NCBI RefSeq assembly: GCF_014653175.1
Contig: NZ_BNAG01000004.1
Location: 620,001 to 684,000, forward strand
Source of the DNA: Roseivirga thermotolerans
GTDB lineage: Bacteria > Bacteroidota > Bacteroidia > Cytophagales > Cyclobacteriaceae
Length of the DNA stretch: 64,000 nt
Direction: 5' to 3'
Below, one piece after another: positions 1 to 8,451 of the stretch. Made by a program: the position numbers and the translations under genes. The notes below the pieces were generated by a model. It worked only from the letters and a program-made list of their open reading frames with translations. It searched no databases and was not told the DNA's origin. Positions within the stretch are counted from its first letter, which is position 1, and each line of letters opens with the position of its first letter.

Positions 1-246
1 GCCAATGGCATCTACCTAATTCCGGCCATTGCCTGTTTGCTGATTTATGCACTGGCGGCCATGGGCTATCTCATGCGTAATAACCCCACGCGTATCAAAG
101 CCCTGTATATTCCCTACTATTTTCTCTACATGCACTACTGTGTGGTGCTGGGCTGGAAAAAATATTTTACCGGACAGCAAAAAGTAACCTGGGAGAAGGC
201 CAAAAGAGCCAACCTGCCTTTACAACAGGTTGAGTCTCTTAATTAA
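1..246 (+). CDS. Glycosyltransferase, C-terminal fragment (5' end outside window)
   Basis: The frame is open from base 1 and stops at 246, leaving 81 residues of a longer protein. What is visible is a hydrophobic segment (about residues 3-25), a short aromatic stretch, and a tail with a WEKAKRAN-type motif. Membrane-anchored family 2 glycosyltransferases of the cellulose-synthase-like type often end with a membrane segment followed by a W-K-x-x-R motif, so that is the likely class; the catalytic domain is not in view. The last 27 bases overlap the 3' end of the convergent response regulator gene. Any polysaccharide-related role is inference from the tail alone. Confidence 0.5.
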   Translation, partial: ANGIYLIPAIACLLIYALAAMGYLMRNNPTRIKALYIPYYFLYMHYCVVLGWKKYFTGQQKVTWEKAKRANLPLQQVESLN

Positions 247-948
247 AGCTTCTTTGTTAGAGCGTGAAATAGGAATTACCTTATTGTCAATTAGCAAATT
301 AGACTCTTCAATGTCTATTATTTTGCTGAGGTTAATGACATAGGAACGGTGCACTTTGGCAAAGTTATGTGGAGTTAGACGGTCTTCTACCCGCTTCATT
401 GTAGTGTGTACAATGTGCCCCTTCTCTTTGGTCTTAAACAAGGCATAGTCGCCCTTAGCCTCTACATAAAGAATATCGTCAATCTTTACCTTAATGAGTT
501 TAGAGTCCACTTTCAGGTATATACTATCTTGAATTACCTTAGACATAGTGGAAGCAGATTCGGCCTTTTTTAACCGATCGAAAGCGGCCATAGCCACTTC
601 AATAGCGGCATTGATGTCTTTTACACCATAGGGTTTAACTAAATAGCCGAAGGGACCTTTTTCTTTAGCCCTGGTAATGGTTTCATTGTCTGCAAAAGCG
701 GTGGTAAAGATGAAAGGGATTTCGAAGTTCTGATTCAGCAGCTCTGCCAACTGCACACCGTCTATATCGCCTCCAATCTGAATATCGAGCAAGGCCAGGT
801 CGGGCACAGTCTCATTGCATATAGCAATGGCGGTCTCTGCGCTTTCTGCAACTCCAAGAACTTCATGATTAAGTACGGCTATAATATCCTGAACGCTCTC
901 CGCGATCATGGGATCGTCTTCTACAATTAGAATTTTCAACTGACTCAT
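220..948 (-). CDS. LytTR-family response regulator
   Basis: A 242-residue two-component regulator. The receiver domain (about 1-125) has the acidic pair D11/D12, the phosphoacceptor D55 in LALLDIQ, a TT pair near 82 and the conserved K105 in LVKPYG. From about 142 to the end is a LytTR DNA-binding domain with the DILYVEAKGDYALF and FAKVHRSYVINL blocks. Phosphorylation should control binding to direct-repeat promoter sites. It sits 52 bases downstream of a large hybrid-sensing histidine kinase on the same strand, which is the obvious partner. Target genes cannot be told from the window. The family call is secure. Confidence 0.93.
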   Translation of the reverse strand: MSQLKILIVEDDPMIAESVQDIIAVLNHEVLGVAESAETAIAICNETVPDLALLDIQIGGDIDGVQLAELLNQNFEIPFIFTTAFADNETITRAKEKGPFGYLVKPYGVKDINAAIEVAMAAFDRLKKAESASTMSKVIQDSIYLKVDSKLIKVKIDDILYVEAKGDYALFKTKEKGHIVHTTMKRVEDRLTPHNFAKVHRSYVINLSKIIDIEESNLLIDNKVIPISRSNKEALIKRLNLL

Positions 949-1000
949 TAACTTTTTTTGAACAATTTAATAATTCAGATGAGCAAATTCATGAATTCAC

Positions 1001-4000
1001 CTAAGATAAAGGTAATTCAACTGTAAATTCTGAGCCCTTATTCTCTTCGCTATCCACGGTAATGGTTCCTCCGTGCAGCTCAGTGAACTCTTTTACAATG
1101 GATAGGCCCAGGCCGGTACCTTGAATATTTTTAACATTGGTAGCTCTGTAAAAAGAACCGAATAGTCCTTTTAGATCTTTTTGTGGAATGCCTATGCCGT
1201 AGTCTTTTATTGAAACCTTTACGCTCTTAAGCTCATTAAAAGCCACCTGAACCTCAGGAGCCTCACTATTTGGAGAGTACTTAAGGGCATTGGAAAGCAG
1301 ATTAGAAAACACATGCTCCATCAGTGAGGAGTCTATAGATACCTCTCTTGGCACACCTACTACTTCCATCTTAATCTTTCTTCCTTTACTATCGGCTTCG
1401 GAATGCTTATTCACCAGGCGCTCAACAAATTGCACCAGGTCGGTAGACGATTTCTTCATATTAATGCGGCCTGCCTCAATTTTGCCCAGCATAAGAATGT
1501 CGTTCATTAGAGAGGTAACCCTGTTCAAATCGCCATCTATACGATCCAGAAATTTCTTGTATCTTGGGAAATCGTCAGGGTGCTGGCCTTCTAACTGAAA
1601 GCTGATCAGGTCTGCATTCTGTTTTATGGTAGTAAGGGGTGTTCTAAACTCGTGGGAGGTCATGGATACAAATCTGGACTTTAGTTCATTGAGCTCACGC
1701 TCTTTTTCCAGCGCTTTTTGCATCTCTTCCTGCACCTGCTTTTGTATGGTTATATCACTCAGGAAGGCCGTAAAGGTAAAGTAGCCTTTATTTTCAACCG
1801 GAATAATAGCCATGGCCACCGGAAACTCCTCTCCATTTTTTCTGAGAGCAGTAATCTCAATTTTCTGATTTAAAACCGGACCTTCTCCCGTTTTAAAGAA
1901 ATGTTGCATGCCCCGCTTATGCGCCTCTCGGTGTATTGGAGGAATAATAGTTTCCAAAAGGGTTTTTCCTAAAGCCTCATCGGCCGAAAAACCAAAGATA
2001 GACTCTGCCTGCCTGTTCCATTCGGTAATAACTCCTTCTCTATCTATAGTAATTACCGCATCAATGGCGTTGTGTAATATTTTTCTGAGCTTTTGTTCGC
2101 TCTCAATAAGTTCTTTTTCTGCCTTTTCCTGCTTCTTCTTAGCAATGGCATTTTTTAGTCGGTTAGAAGCCAGGTTAGCAATGGTGGTTAGGGTATGCAA
2201 ATGCTCCTGATTGAAGAAGTTACGCTGCCGGTGCTCGGAATCAATAACTCCAATTACCTCTCCATCGGCAATAATAGGTACCGTAATTTCAGAGAAGCGC
2301 ACCGCATCGTCTACAATGTAGCGACCGTCTTTGCTGGTATCGTTCACAATCTCTGCGATTCCCGTTTGAGCAACAGCACCTACAATTCCTTCACCAATTT
2401 CTATGGATATGGGGTCTAGAACTTTTCTGGTTTTGGATTGCTTGGCGCCATAAGCGGCCACCTGATCCAGTTTACCCGATTCATCATTTTTCAAGTAAAT
2501 GACACAATCTTCATAACCGAATTTCTCAATCACATTCTCCGCGATCTCCCAGGAAATTTCCTGAATGGAGTCATCTGATAACAAGCTGGTTACAAACCCA
2601 TTAATAGCACTCAGGTGCTTTTGATTACGCTCTAATTCTTTATTCTTTCTGGCCAAAGCGCGTTGCTCTGCCTCTAGTTTTTCCTGATTTTCAATGAGCG
2701 TGAGCGTATAACCCATCCACTTAGAAAAAAGCTCAACAAACTCAAGATCGTAGGTATCGAACTCTTCTTTGCGGGCCTTGGTAGAGGTAAAATTGATAGT
2801 CCCTCTTTTTTCTCCGTTTACCCGATAGGCAATGCCAATGTAAGACTCTACACCAAAAAGTTCGTGGCAGGGATGATCGTAGTACTTAGACTCGCTCACA
2901 TCTTTCATAAAGAGGATGTCATCTTTTTTGATGACTATATCGCAGAAAGTATCGCCCAGCTTAAACTTATCGCCAATGTTGAGCCCGGTATCGTCTGTGT
3001 TGGAGTAGAACTGTTTAATCTCATAAGAGGCGCCATTTATTTCACTAATTATGGCAAGGTCTAGACCCAGGTACTCGGTGGCTATTTTAAGCCCCTGATC
3101 GATTTGCGAAACGGAAGAAAGGCTCAGGTTTGACGTTACCGAGTTAATGGCCTCCAGTCCGTTTTTGTATTTGCTTAGCTTCGCTTTGGTTTCTTTAAGT
3201 TCCTCTTCGGCCAGCTTACGATTGGTAATATCCATGTGAATACCAATGGATCCGCGGATGGAACCATCTACATTGTAAATGGGAGCTCCGCTAATCATTG
3301 CCCACCTGTATGAGCCATCTTTGTGTTTTAGCGGTATCTCATAGACACTGGCACTACCTTTGGATCGCTTATGCTGTTGAGAGGCTATAATCTTTCGTGC
3401 CTCTTCGTCTACCAGAAACTCCGTAGCCACTTTGCCTATCAATTCTTCAGGAGTATAACCTGTTATTTCTGTCATTACCGGATTGGCAAAAACAATTTTC
3501 TGGTTCAGGTCAACTTCCATGAGGCCATACTGAAGGTTCTGTATTATGCCCCTATATTTTTCTTCCGATTGCTTAAGAGCCAATCGGTTATAATAACTCT
3601 CCGTGATATCGCGCCCCACTCCCAGAAAACCCATAATCTGAAAGGCGTTTTCCAACAACTGCACATTGAGCCCAATCCAAAACTGTTCTCCGTTTTTAGT
3701 AATAATGGGCAGTTCCTTATAAGTAGATTTTTCGCGGGTGCCGGCCTGCTTGCGGTAGAATTGCTGAGCCTCTTCGCGGTATTCGGGATGAATAAGCTCC
3801 AGGTATGATTTACCAATTATTTCATTGCGTTCGTAGCCTGTTACTTTTAAGGTCTTGGGGTTAACATAAGTAAAGTCTCCGGCCGCATCGGTCTCATATA
3901 TAATCTCATTGGCTGCTTCTACAATGAGTTTGTATTTTTCACCATCTTGGGGGCCTTGGCTCATGGGGTTTTCCTCAATCAAAAATTGTAGTGTGTAGGA

Positions 4001-4339
4001 CTGATCGGAAATTAAAACGCGATAATCGATATCGCAACCAAAAACCTTTAAACTTGCTATACGCTCCTGCTGGCCGTTAGTCAAAAAACCGGACACCAGT
4101 TTGGCTCGTTCAGAGGCCTTTTTTCGTTCAAAAAAACCGTAAAGCTCTTTTGAAACAAGGGAAGCTTTGAGAATTTCCCCCTTCTTATTTATGGTTATAC
4201 TAGGTTTCATGAGGTTAAATGCTCTGTAAGCAACAACTATTTCATGAATTTTCCGGAGCTCATTCGATGAGTCGACATCAACCATCGATGAATGACAATA
4301 TTCTTCGATCAGTTGAATATTCTTATCTTCCCCTTTCAA
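1001..4339 (-). CDS. PAS/GAF sensor histidine kinase
   Basis: A soluble-looking 1112-residue kinase with no clear membrane segment. In order: a weak N-terminal PAS-like region (about 40-125), PAS (135-250), PAS (260-380), GAF (400-545), GAF (580-735), PAS (750-870), then HisKA with the phosphoacceptor H896 in SHEFRTPL, and an HATPase domain with N (NLLSNALKYS), G1 (KDYGIGIP) and G2 (GTGLGLSIV) boxes. Stacked PAS/GAF domains imply sensing of several intracellular or diffusible cues. The response regulator follows after 52 bases. Only 12 bases separate this ATG from the divergent carboxypeptidase ATG; a second in-frame ATG at 4288 would start at residue 18 and leave a more usual promoter gap, so the start is uncertain. 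Confidence 0.93.
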   Translation of the reverse strand: MKGEDKNIQLIEEYCHSSMVDVDSSNELRKIHEIVVAYRAFNLMKPSITINKKGEILKASLVSKELYGFFERKKASERAKLVSGFLTNGQQERIASLKVFGCDIDYRVLISDQSYTLQFLIEENPMSQGPQDGEKYKLIVEAANEIIYETDAAGDFTYVNPKTLKVTGYERNEIIGKSYLELIHPEYREEAQQFYRKQAGTREKSTYKELPIITKNGEQFWIGLNVQLLENAFQIMGFLGVGRDITESYYNRLALKQSEEKYRGIIQNLQYGLMEVDLNQKIVFANPVMTEITGYTPEELIGKVATEFLVDEEARKIIASQQHKRSKGSASVYEIPLKHKDGSYRWAMISGAPIYNVDGSIRGSIGIHMDITNRKLAEEELKETKAKLSKYKNGLEAINSVTSNLSLSSVSQIDQGLKIATEYLGLDLAIISEINGASYEIKQFYSNTDDTGLNIGDKFKLGDTFCDIVIKKDDILFMKDVSESKYYDHPCHELFGVESYIGIAYRVNGEKRGTINFTSTKARKEEFDTYDLEFVELFSKWMGYTLTLIENQEKLEAEQRALARKNKELERNQKHLSAINGFVTSLLSDDSIQEISWEIAENVIEKFGYEDCVIYLKNDESGKLDQVAAYGAKQSKTRKVLDPISIEIGEGIVGAVAQTGIAEIVNDTSKDGRYIVDDAVRFSEITVPIIADGEVIGVIDSEHRQRNFFNQEHLHTLTTIANLASNRLKNAIAKKKQEKAEKELIESEQKLRKILHNAIDAVITIDREGVITEWNRQAESIFGFSADEALGKTLLETIIPPIHREAHKRGMQHFFKTGEGPVLNQKIEITALRKNGEEFPVAMAIIPVENKGYFTFTAFLSDITIQKQVQEEMQKALEKERELNELKSRFVSMTSHEFRTPLTTIKQNADLISFQLEGQHPDDFPRYKKFLDRIDGDLNRVTSLMNDILMLGKIEAGRINMKKSSTDLVQFVERLVNKHSEADSKGRKIKMEVVGVPREVSIDSSLMEHVFSNLLSNALKYSPNSEAPEVQVAFNELKSVKVSIKDYGIGIPQKDLKGLFGSFYRATNVKNIQGTGLGLSIVKEFTELHGGTITVDSEENKGSEFTVELPLS

Positions 4340-4351
4340 CCAAATGATCTT

Positions 4352-6265
4352 ATGAAATCAATTACTACGCTATTTCTAAGTTTGCTGATTATGGCTCCCT
4401 TACAGGCCTTTCAGGTAAGATCTCTGAACCCTGAGACCTGGCCGGAATCTGACAATGACACCACCTACTACACTGTGAAAGGTGAAAGGCACGGAGTGAG
4501 TTTTTTCAGACAACACCGCCACCCCGAGGTGCAGTATGAACCGCTCAAACAGCTCGACTTTGAGAGTTATCATACGGTAGATGTGATGTACTACTGGTAC
4601 AAGCTGTGGGCAGAAAAGTATCCGGACATTGTAGACCTCTACGAGGTGGGCAAAAGTTTTGAGGGCCGCCCGATTCTGCAAATGACCATTACCAACAAAA
4701 AAACCGGCAAAGACACCGATAAACCGGCAGCCTTTTTTGAAGGCGGACGTCATAGCGGTGAGATTACCAGCAGCGAGTCCATTCTCTGGCTCACCCGGCA
4801 CCTTCTGGAAAATTACGGGGTGGATAAGGCCATTACCCACCTTATTGACACCAAAGCCATTTACCTGAGACCACAAAACAACCCCGATGGCAGCAACCTC
4901 TACTTGCATACGGCTCAAAGAAACCGAAGCAGCGTAAGGCCGCATGATAATGACCGGGATGGCTTGTTAGATGAAGACGATGAAGAAGACCTGGACGGTG
5001 ATGGTATCATTTATCAAATTAGGGTAAAAGCCAAAGAAGGCGAAGAGGGTACACATATAATTGACCCCAGAGACCCTAAGGGCCGTTTGATGAAGCGGGT
5101 ACAAGAAGGTGGAGACTACTTTGTTTATTCGGAAGGCATTGATAATGATGGAGATGGCCGGTTCAATGAAGATGGAATAGGTGGATTGGATTTGCACAGA
5201 AACTACCCGGAAAACTGGAGACCTGATGTGGGTGGCGATGCCACAGGAAGAGGTTATACTCAGTATGGAGCCGGGGCCTACCCTACTTCAGAACCTGAGT
5301 CTCGTTACACCGTGCTTTGGGCCCTTTCACACCCCAATATTTCCGTTGTGAATTCTATGGACACCCGCGTACCTATGCACCTGAGACCTCCCAGTACTTC
5401 GAAAAGCGAAGAACGCATGTATCTTGAAGATCTGGAACTCTATAAAAAGTACGACAGCCTTGGCCTTACCATTACCAATTACCCCTGGGCAGGCGATGTG
5501 TACGAAACCTACGCCACCCGCTACAAAGTGAATCGCACTACCGGAGACCCTCTAAAACCCAGCCCACTGTTTGGCCATGGCCCAGACTTCGGCTATTTCT
5601 ACTACGGTTCTATTTGGTATGGCGATGAACTGTGGAATAACGGAGCCATGAAAGACTATGACAACGATGGTGTTTATGATGATTATGATGCCTTGCGGTG
5701 GGACGATGAGGAAAATGGTGGCAGAGGATTCAGAGAATGGGAGCCATTTGTTCACCCCACTCTTGGCGAGGTAGAAATAGGCGGTTTTCATCCTAAGTTC
5801 TTTAGCCAAAACGGCCCACCCTGGCAACTGGAGCGATGGGCTAAAAAGCAGGCACTCTTTAACCTGGCAATGGCCATGGAACTGCCGCTTATAGAGCTAA
5901 ATGATGTGACGGTTGAAAAGAAAAACAGAAACACCTACAGAGTAACAGTTAAGTTTACCAATGTGGGCCAGCTACCAACCGCCCTAAAGCAAGCCCAGTT
6001 GGTTAAGATAGTGAGAGAAGACCGGGTACAACTTCAGTTTAACGGAGAACTGTTAAAAGGTGGAGATGAGGCCAAACTTAAGATAGTATCTCCCACCCTG
6101 GCCGATAAAACCATTTATCTCGATCGTACCCTTCCCGGAGAAACCAAAGAAGCCGTTTTCGAAATTGAGCTAAACGGTATAGAGGGTGCAAAAGGCAAAG
6201 TAAAAGTACTTTCAACCCGCGGAGGCTTCATAGAGAGAGACTTACAGATTGGAAAATCGAATTGA
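4352..6265 (+). CDS. M14-family zinc carboxypeptidase, secreted
   Basis: The ATG at 4352 opens with a signal peptide (MKSITTLFLSLLIMAPLQAF), so it is preferred over the longer upstream frame; the protein is 637 residues. Zinc-ligand motif H134-x-x-E137 (HSGE) is clear, followed by the M14 substrate-binding NPDG (177-180) and an HRNYP motif (282-286, equivalent to the usual NRNF/NRNY); H343 is the likely third zinc ligand. Three aspartate-rich stretches (about 199-218, 264-275 and near 451) resemble DxDxDG calcium loops. The C-terminal about 120 residues form a separate beta-rich domain. It probably trims C-terminal residues from extracytoplasmic peptides. No type IX sorting signal is visible. 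Confidence 0.87.
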   Translation: MKSITTLFLSLLIMAPLQAFQVRSLNPETWPESDNDTTYYTVKGERHGVSFFRQHRHPEVQYEPLKQLDFESYHTVDVMYYWYKLWAEKYPDIVDLYEVGKSFEGRPILQMTITNKKTGKDTDKPAAFFEGGRHSGEITSSESILWLTRHLLENYGVDKAITHLIDTKAIYLRPQNNPDGSNLYLHTAQRNRSSVRPHDNDRDGLLDEDDEEDLDGDGIIYQIRVKAKEGEEGTHIIDPRDPKGRLMKRVQEGGDYFVYSEGIDNDGDGRFNEDGIGGLDLHRNYPENWRPDVGGDATGRGYTQYGAGAYPTSEPESRYTVLWALSHPNISVVNSMDTRVPMHLRPPSTSKSEERMYLEDLELYKKYDSLGLTITNYPWAGDVYETYATRYKVNRTTGDPLKPSPLFGHGPDFGYFYYGSIWYGDELWNNGAMKDYDNDGVYDDYDALRWDDEENGGRGFREWEPFVHPTLGEVEIGGFHPKFFSQNGPPWQLERWAKKQALFNLAMAMELPLIELNDVTVEKKNRNTYRVTVKFTNVGQLPTALKQAQLVKIVREDRVQLQFNGELLKGGDEAKLKIVSPTLADKTIYLDRTLPGETKEAVFEIELNGIEGAKGKVKVLSTRGGFIERDLQIGKSN

Positions 6266-6280
6266 ACGAACTTCCACAGA

Positions 6281-6311
6281 CAATAACCAGACAATAGATG
6301 TCTGGTTATTG
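6281..6311 (+). terminator. Stem-loop terminator after M14 peptidase
   Basis: Arms CAATAACCAGACA (6281-6293) and TGTCTGGTTATTG (6299-6311) are perfect reverse complements with a 5-base loop and are followed by an AT-rich tract. It lies 15 bases after the peptidase stop codon. Confidence 0.8.
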
Positions 6312-6400
6312 TTAATTTATATTAACATATGTTAATTATTACATGCATATTATATTCTAAATAATCCCATTCAATCTCTGCACACTTACCCTTTCTTTTC

Positions 6401-6408
6401 TATTTTTG
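6401..6408 (+). promoter_or_regulatory. Putative -7 box of the thioesterase gene
   Basis: TATTTTTG matches the Bacteroidota TAnnTTTG -7 element, 18 bases before the ATG at 6427. No convincing TTTG -33 element is present at the expected distance. Confidence 0.5.
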
Positions 6409-6426
6409 CACCTCACAAAATAAACT

Positions 6427-6966
6427 ATGGCCAAGAAAGCAAAAAAATCGAGTGAGTCGTGCGTAACCATGACAGAGTTGGTGCTACCCAACGACACCAA
6501 CACCCTCAATAACCTGATGGGAGGCAAACTCATGCACTGGATGGATGTAGTTTCTGCCATTGCTGCTCAAAAACATTCTAACCGAATAGTGGTAACTGCT
6601 TCGGCCGATAATATTTCTTTTAAACACCCTATTCAGCTGGGCGATGTAGTAACACTAAAAGCTAAAGTAACCAGGGCTTTTAGTAGCTCTATGGAAGTAT
6701 ATGTAGAGGTATTCGCTGAAAACATTCCTTCAGGCACCAAGTTTAAAAGCCACAGTGCCTTCTTCACCTTTGTGGCTGTAGACCAAGGCGGTCGTCCGAT
6801 CGATGTGCCTGAGCTTATGCCTGAAACAGATGAGGAGAAAGAGTTGTACGAGGGAGCCTTGAGAAGACGCCAGTTGCGTCTGGTTTTGGCCAAACGAATG
6901 AAGCCTGAAGAAGCTACCGAGCTAAAGAGCATATTCTTTGATAAAACCATTGGCAAAGCTGAATAA
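6427..6966 (+). CDS. Acyl-CoA thioesterase (hotdog fold)
   Basis: A 179-residue cytoplasmic protein with one hotdog domain of the YciA/BACH acyl-CoA thioesterase type: MTELVLPNDTNTLNNLMGG, then MHWMDVVSAIAAQKHSN (the central helix with the conserved D) and the HPIQLGDVVTLKAKV strand. It hydrolyses acyl-CoA to free acid and CoA, probably of medium to long chain length, and may adjust the acyl-CoA pool. The C-terminal 40 residues are charged and helical, as usual in this subfamily. It has its own upstream promoter-like box and an upstream terminator, so it is probably not cotranscribed with the peptidase. Confidence 0.9.
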   Translation: MAKKAKKSSESCVTMTELVLPNDTNTLNNLMGGKLMHWMDVVSAIAAQKHSNRIVVTASADNISFKHPIQLGDVVTLKAKVTRAFSSSMEVYVEVFAENIPSGTKFKSHSAFFTFVAVDQGGRPIDVPELMPETDEEKELYEGALRRRQLRLVLAKRMKPEEATELKSIFFDKTIGKAE

Positions 6967-6980
6967 TTGAAGTCTCTCCA

Positions 6981-7011
6981 TTGGTAGCCATGGCCTGAAA
7001 TTGTAACTTTG
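6981..7011 (+). promoter_or_regulatory. Bacteroidota-type promoter before 7016
   Basis: TTGG (6981-6984), a 19-base spacer, then TAACTTTG (7004-7011) fit the Bacteroidota -33/-7 pattern. The -7 box ends only 4 bases before the ATG at 7016, so the transcript would be leaderless or nearly so. Confidence 0.55.
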
Positions 7012-7015
7012 GCTT

Positions 7016-7558
7016 ATGTCTGATGCTGCTTTTCTCAAGGAACTTATTCAGGAACCTGTTTATCTGGTAAAGAGTGCCGAAGCCAATAGGGTTTCGATTG
7101 CCCCTACCCCAAGCCCTGCTGTTTATGCCGAGGAACAACCTGTTTCAGTAGCCGAAGAGCCTAAAGCAGAAATAAAACTAAAGGCATTGAGCACCTCTGG
7201 CAATAACCTAAAAGCCTGTATCATTCTGGTAAATTGGGCAAATGAGGCGCTCACAGAAGAAAAAGAACTGCTACTTAAAATATTGGGTTCGGTTAAACGA
7301 TCGGAAGACGATGTGCTATTGGTGCACGCCAAAAATGCCACTGGAGAGCAAATTGAGGCAATTCTTGCTGAGCACAAACACAAGCAACTGATTGATTTTG
7401 GGACAAACACCTGTGCTCCATTGCAATCACTTGCCCTCTATTCTCCTCAATCTGAGGGTCCGAGAAAAATGCTACGTGCCGATGCGCTTAGTGAAATTGC
7501 CAGTGATGTAGAAAAGAAAAAGAGCCTTTGGAAGGCTCTTCAACAAATGTTTCTTTAA
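7016..7558 (+). CDS. Uncharacterised Bacteroidota protein, possible DNA polymerase III psi-like fold
   Basis: A 180-residue protein that I cannot assign to a named family with confidence. Residues 1-60 are an A/P/E-rich region of low complexity; from about 65 it alternates strands and helices (ACIILVNWANEAL, EDDVLLVHAKN, LIDFG), and it ends in a helix with LWKALQQMF. The arrangement, a strand after a flexible N-terminus, a short alpha/beta core and a W-containing C-terminal helix, loosely recalls the psi (HolD) fold of the polymerase III clamp loader, but no diagnostic motif is present. It has a strong promoter-like sequence immediately upstream and a palindromic repeat immediately downstream. 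Treat the function as unknown. Confidence 0.7.
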   Translation: MSDAAFLKELIQEPVYLVKSAEANRVSIAPTPSPAVYAEEQPVSVAEEPKAEIKLKALSTSGNNLKACIILVNWANEALTEEKELLLKILGSVKRSEDDVLLVHAKNATGEQIEAILAEHKHKQLIDFGTNTCAPLQSLALYSPQSEGPRKMLRADALSEIASDVEKKKSLWKALQQMFL

Positions 7559-7562
7559 AGCC

Positions 7563-7766
7563 ACCTGAGTTCGATGTAAGTAAGTAGAAAAATATCCCCT
7601 CTTAGGACGTCATTGCGGAATTTTCCTGTGAAAACTTCACATACGCAAAGGAAAATATCCGCAATCTCATTTAGGCTCTGTTGAGATACCGGATAAAACA
7701 GCCCTTTTTGAGAGTTTAAGACCTGTTTTTCCGGCATGACGTTCTTTTCGTACATCGAACTCAGGT
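7563..7766. repeat. Composite palindromic (REP/MITE-like) element
   Basis: A 204-base element bounded by a perfect 16-base inverted repeat: ACCTGAGTTCGATGTA (7563-7578) and its reverse complement (7751-7766). Inside are two hairpins: TTGCGGAATTTTCCT (7613-7627) with AGGAAAATATCCGCAA (7649-7664), capped by TGTGAA/TTCACA (7627-7632, 7636-7641); and ACCGGATAAAACAG (7688-7701) with CTGTTTTTCCGGC (7723-7735). Each hairpin is flanked by GTCATxxCGG / CCGxxATCTC-type ends (7609-7618, 7659-7668; 7683-7692, 7732-7741). The form suggests a mobile or REP-type repeat between convergent genes. An open frame across it on the minus strand (7555-7755) is a by-product, not a gene. A single copy is present in the window. 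Confidence 0.75.
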
Positions 7767-7784
7767 TAAAAACAGAGTTACTTC

Positions 7785-8438
7785 TTACTGATTCTTCAAC
7801 TCTTCAATGGTCAGCAGCGGATCTACCGATTTAAAAACGAAGCTCCCGGCCACCAGCACATCGGCTCCGGCAGCAACCAAAGGCCCGGCATTCTGTCCAT
7901 TCACTCCTCCATCAATTTCAATAAGCGTTTGTGCATTGTTTTCGGCAATTATCTCTTTCAATTGCCTCACTTTTTTGTAGGTATTCTCTATAAACTTCTG
8001 TCCACCAAACCCAGGATTAACACTCATCATACACACCACATCGATGTCTTTAATAGTGTCTTCCAGCAATTGCACATTGGTGTGAGGGTTTATAGCCACA
8101 CCGGCCTTACAGTCCAGACTTTTTATTTCTTCCAGCACACGGTGCAAGTGGTTGCAGGCTTCGTAATGCACGGTAATAGTAGCCGCACCGGCATCTCTAA
8201 ATGCCTTCAGGTATTTCTCAGGCTGTACAATCATCAGATGTACATCCAGTGGCTTTTTCGCATATTGATTAATGGCTTCCATCACCGGAAGACCAAAAGA
8301 AATGTTCGGTACAAAGACGCCATCCATAATATCAATATGAATCCAGTCGGCCTGGCTCTCATTGAGCATTTCAATGTCGCGCTGAAGATTGGCAAAGTCT
8401 GCCGCGAGTACAGAAGGGGCAATAATGGGTGAGCTCAT
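7785..8438 (-). CDS. rpe: Ribulose-phosphate 3-epimerase
   Basis: A 217-residue TIM-barrel enzyme interconverting D-ribulose 5-phosphate and D-xylulose 5-phosphate in the pentose phosphate pathway. Motifs in order: PSVLAADFANL, HIDIMDGVFVPNISFG (catalytic D and metal ligands), DVHLMI, VNPGFGGQKF and EIDGGVN with the second catalytic Asp, then GADVLVAGS near the end for phosphate binding. The ATG at 8438 is chosen over a TTG two codons upstream. It follows the subtilase gene by 13 bases on the same strand; a TATATTTG box lies 3 bases upstream of the ATG, but this may be chance. Confidence 0.97.
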   Translation of the reverse strand: MSSPIIAPSVLAADFANLQRDIEMLNESQADWIHIDIMDGVFVPNISFGLPVMEAINQYAKKPLDVHLMIVQPEKYLKAFRDAGAATITVHYEACNHLHRVLEEIKSLDCKAGVAINPHTNVQLLEDTIKDIDVVCMMSVNPGFGGQKFIENTYKKVRQLKEIIAENNAQTLIEIDGGVNGQNAGPLVAAGADVLVAGSFVFKSVDPLLTIEELKNQ

Positions 8439-8451
8439 GCACAAATATATA

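Noticed and set aside
4400-4945. A 181-codon minus-strand frame within the M14 peptidase gene
   Set aside because: Antisense of a gene with clear zinc motifs and signal peptide; no recognisable family.
7555-7755. A 66-codon open frame on the minus strand
   Set aside because: It coincides with the palindromic element; the frame is a by-product of its inverted arms and has no start context or family.
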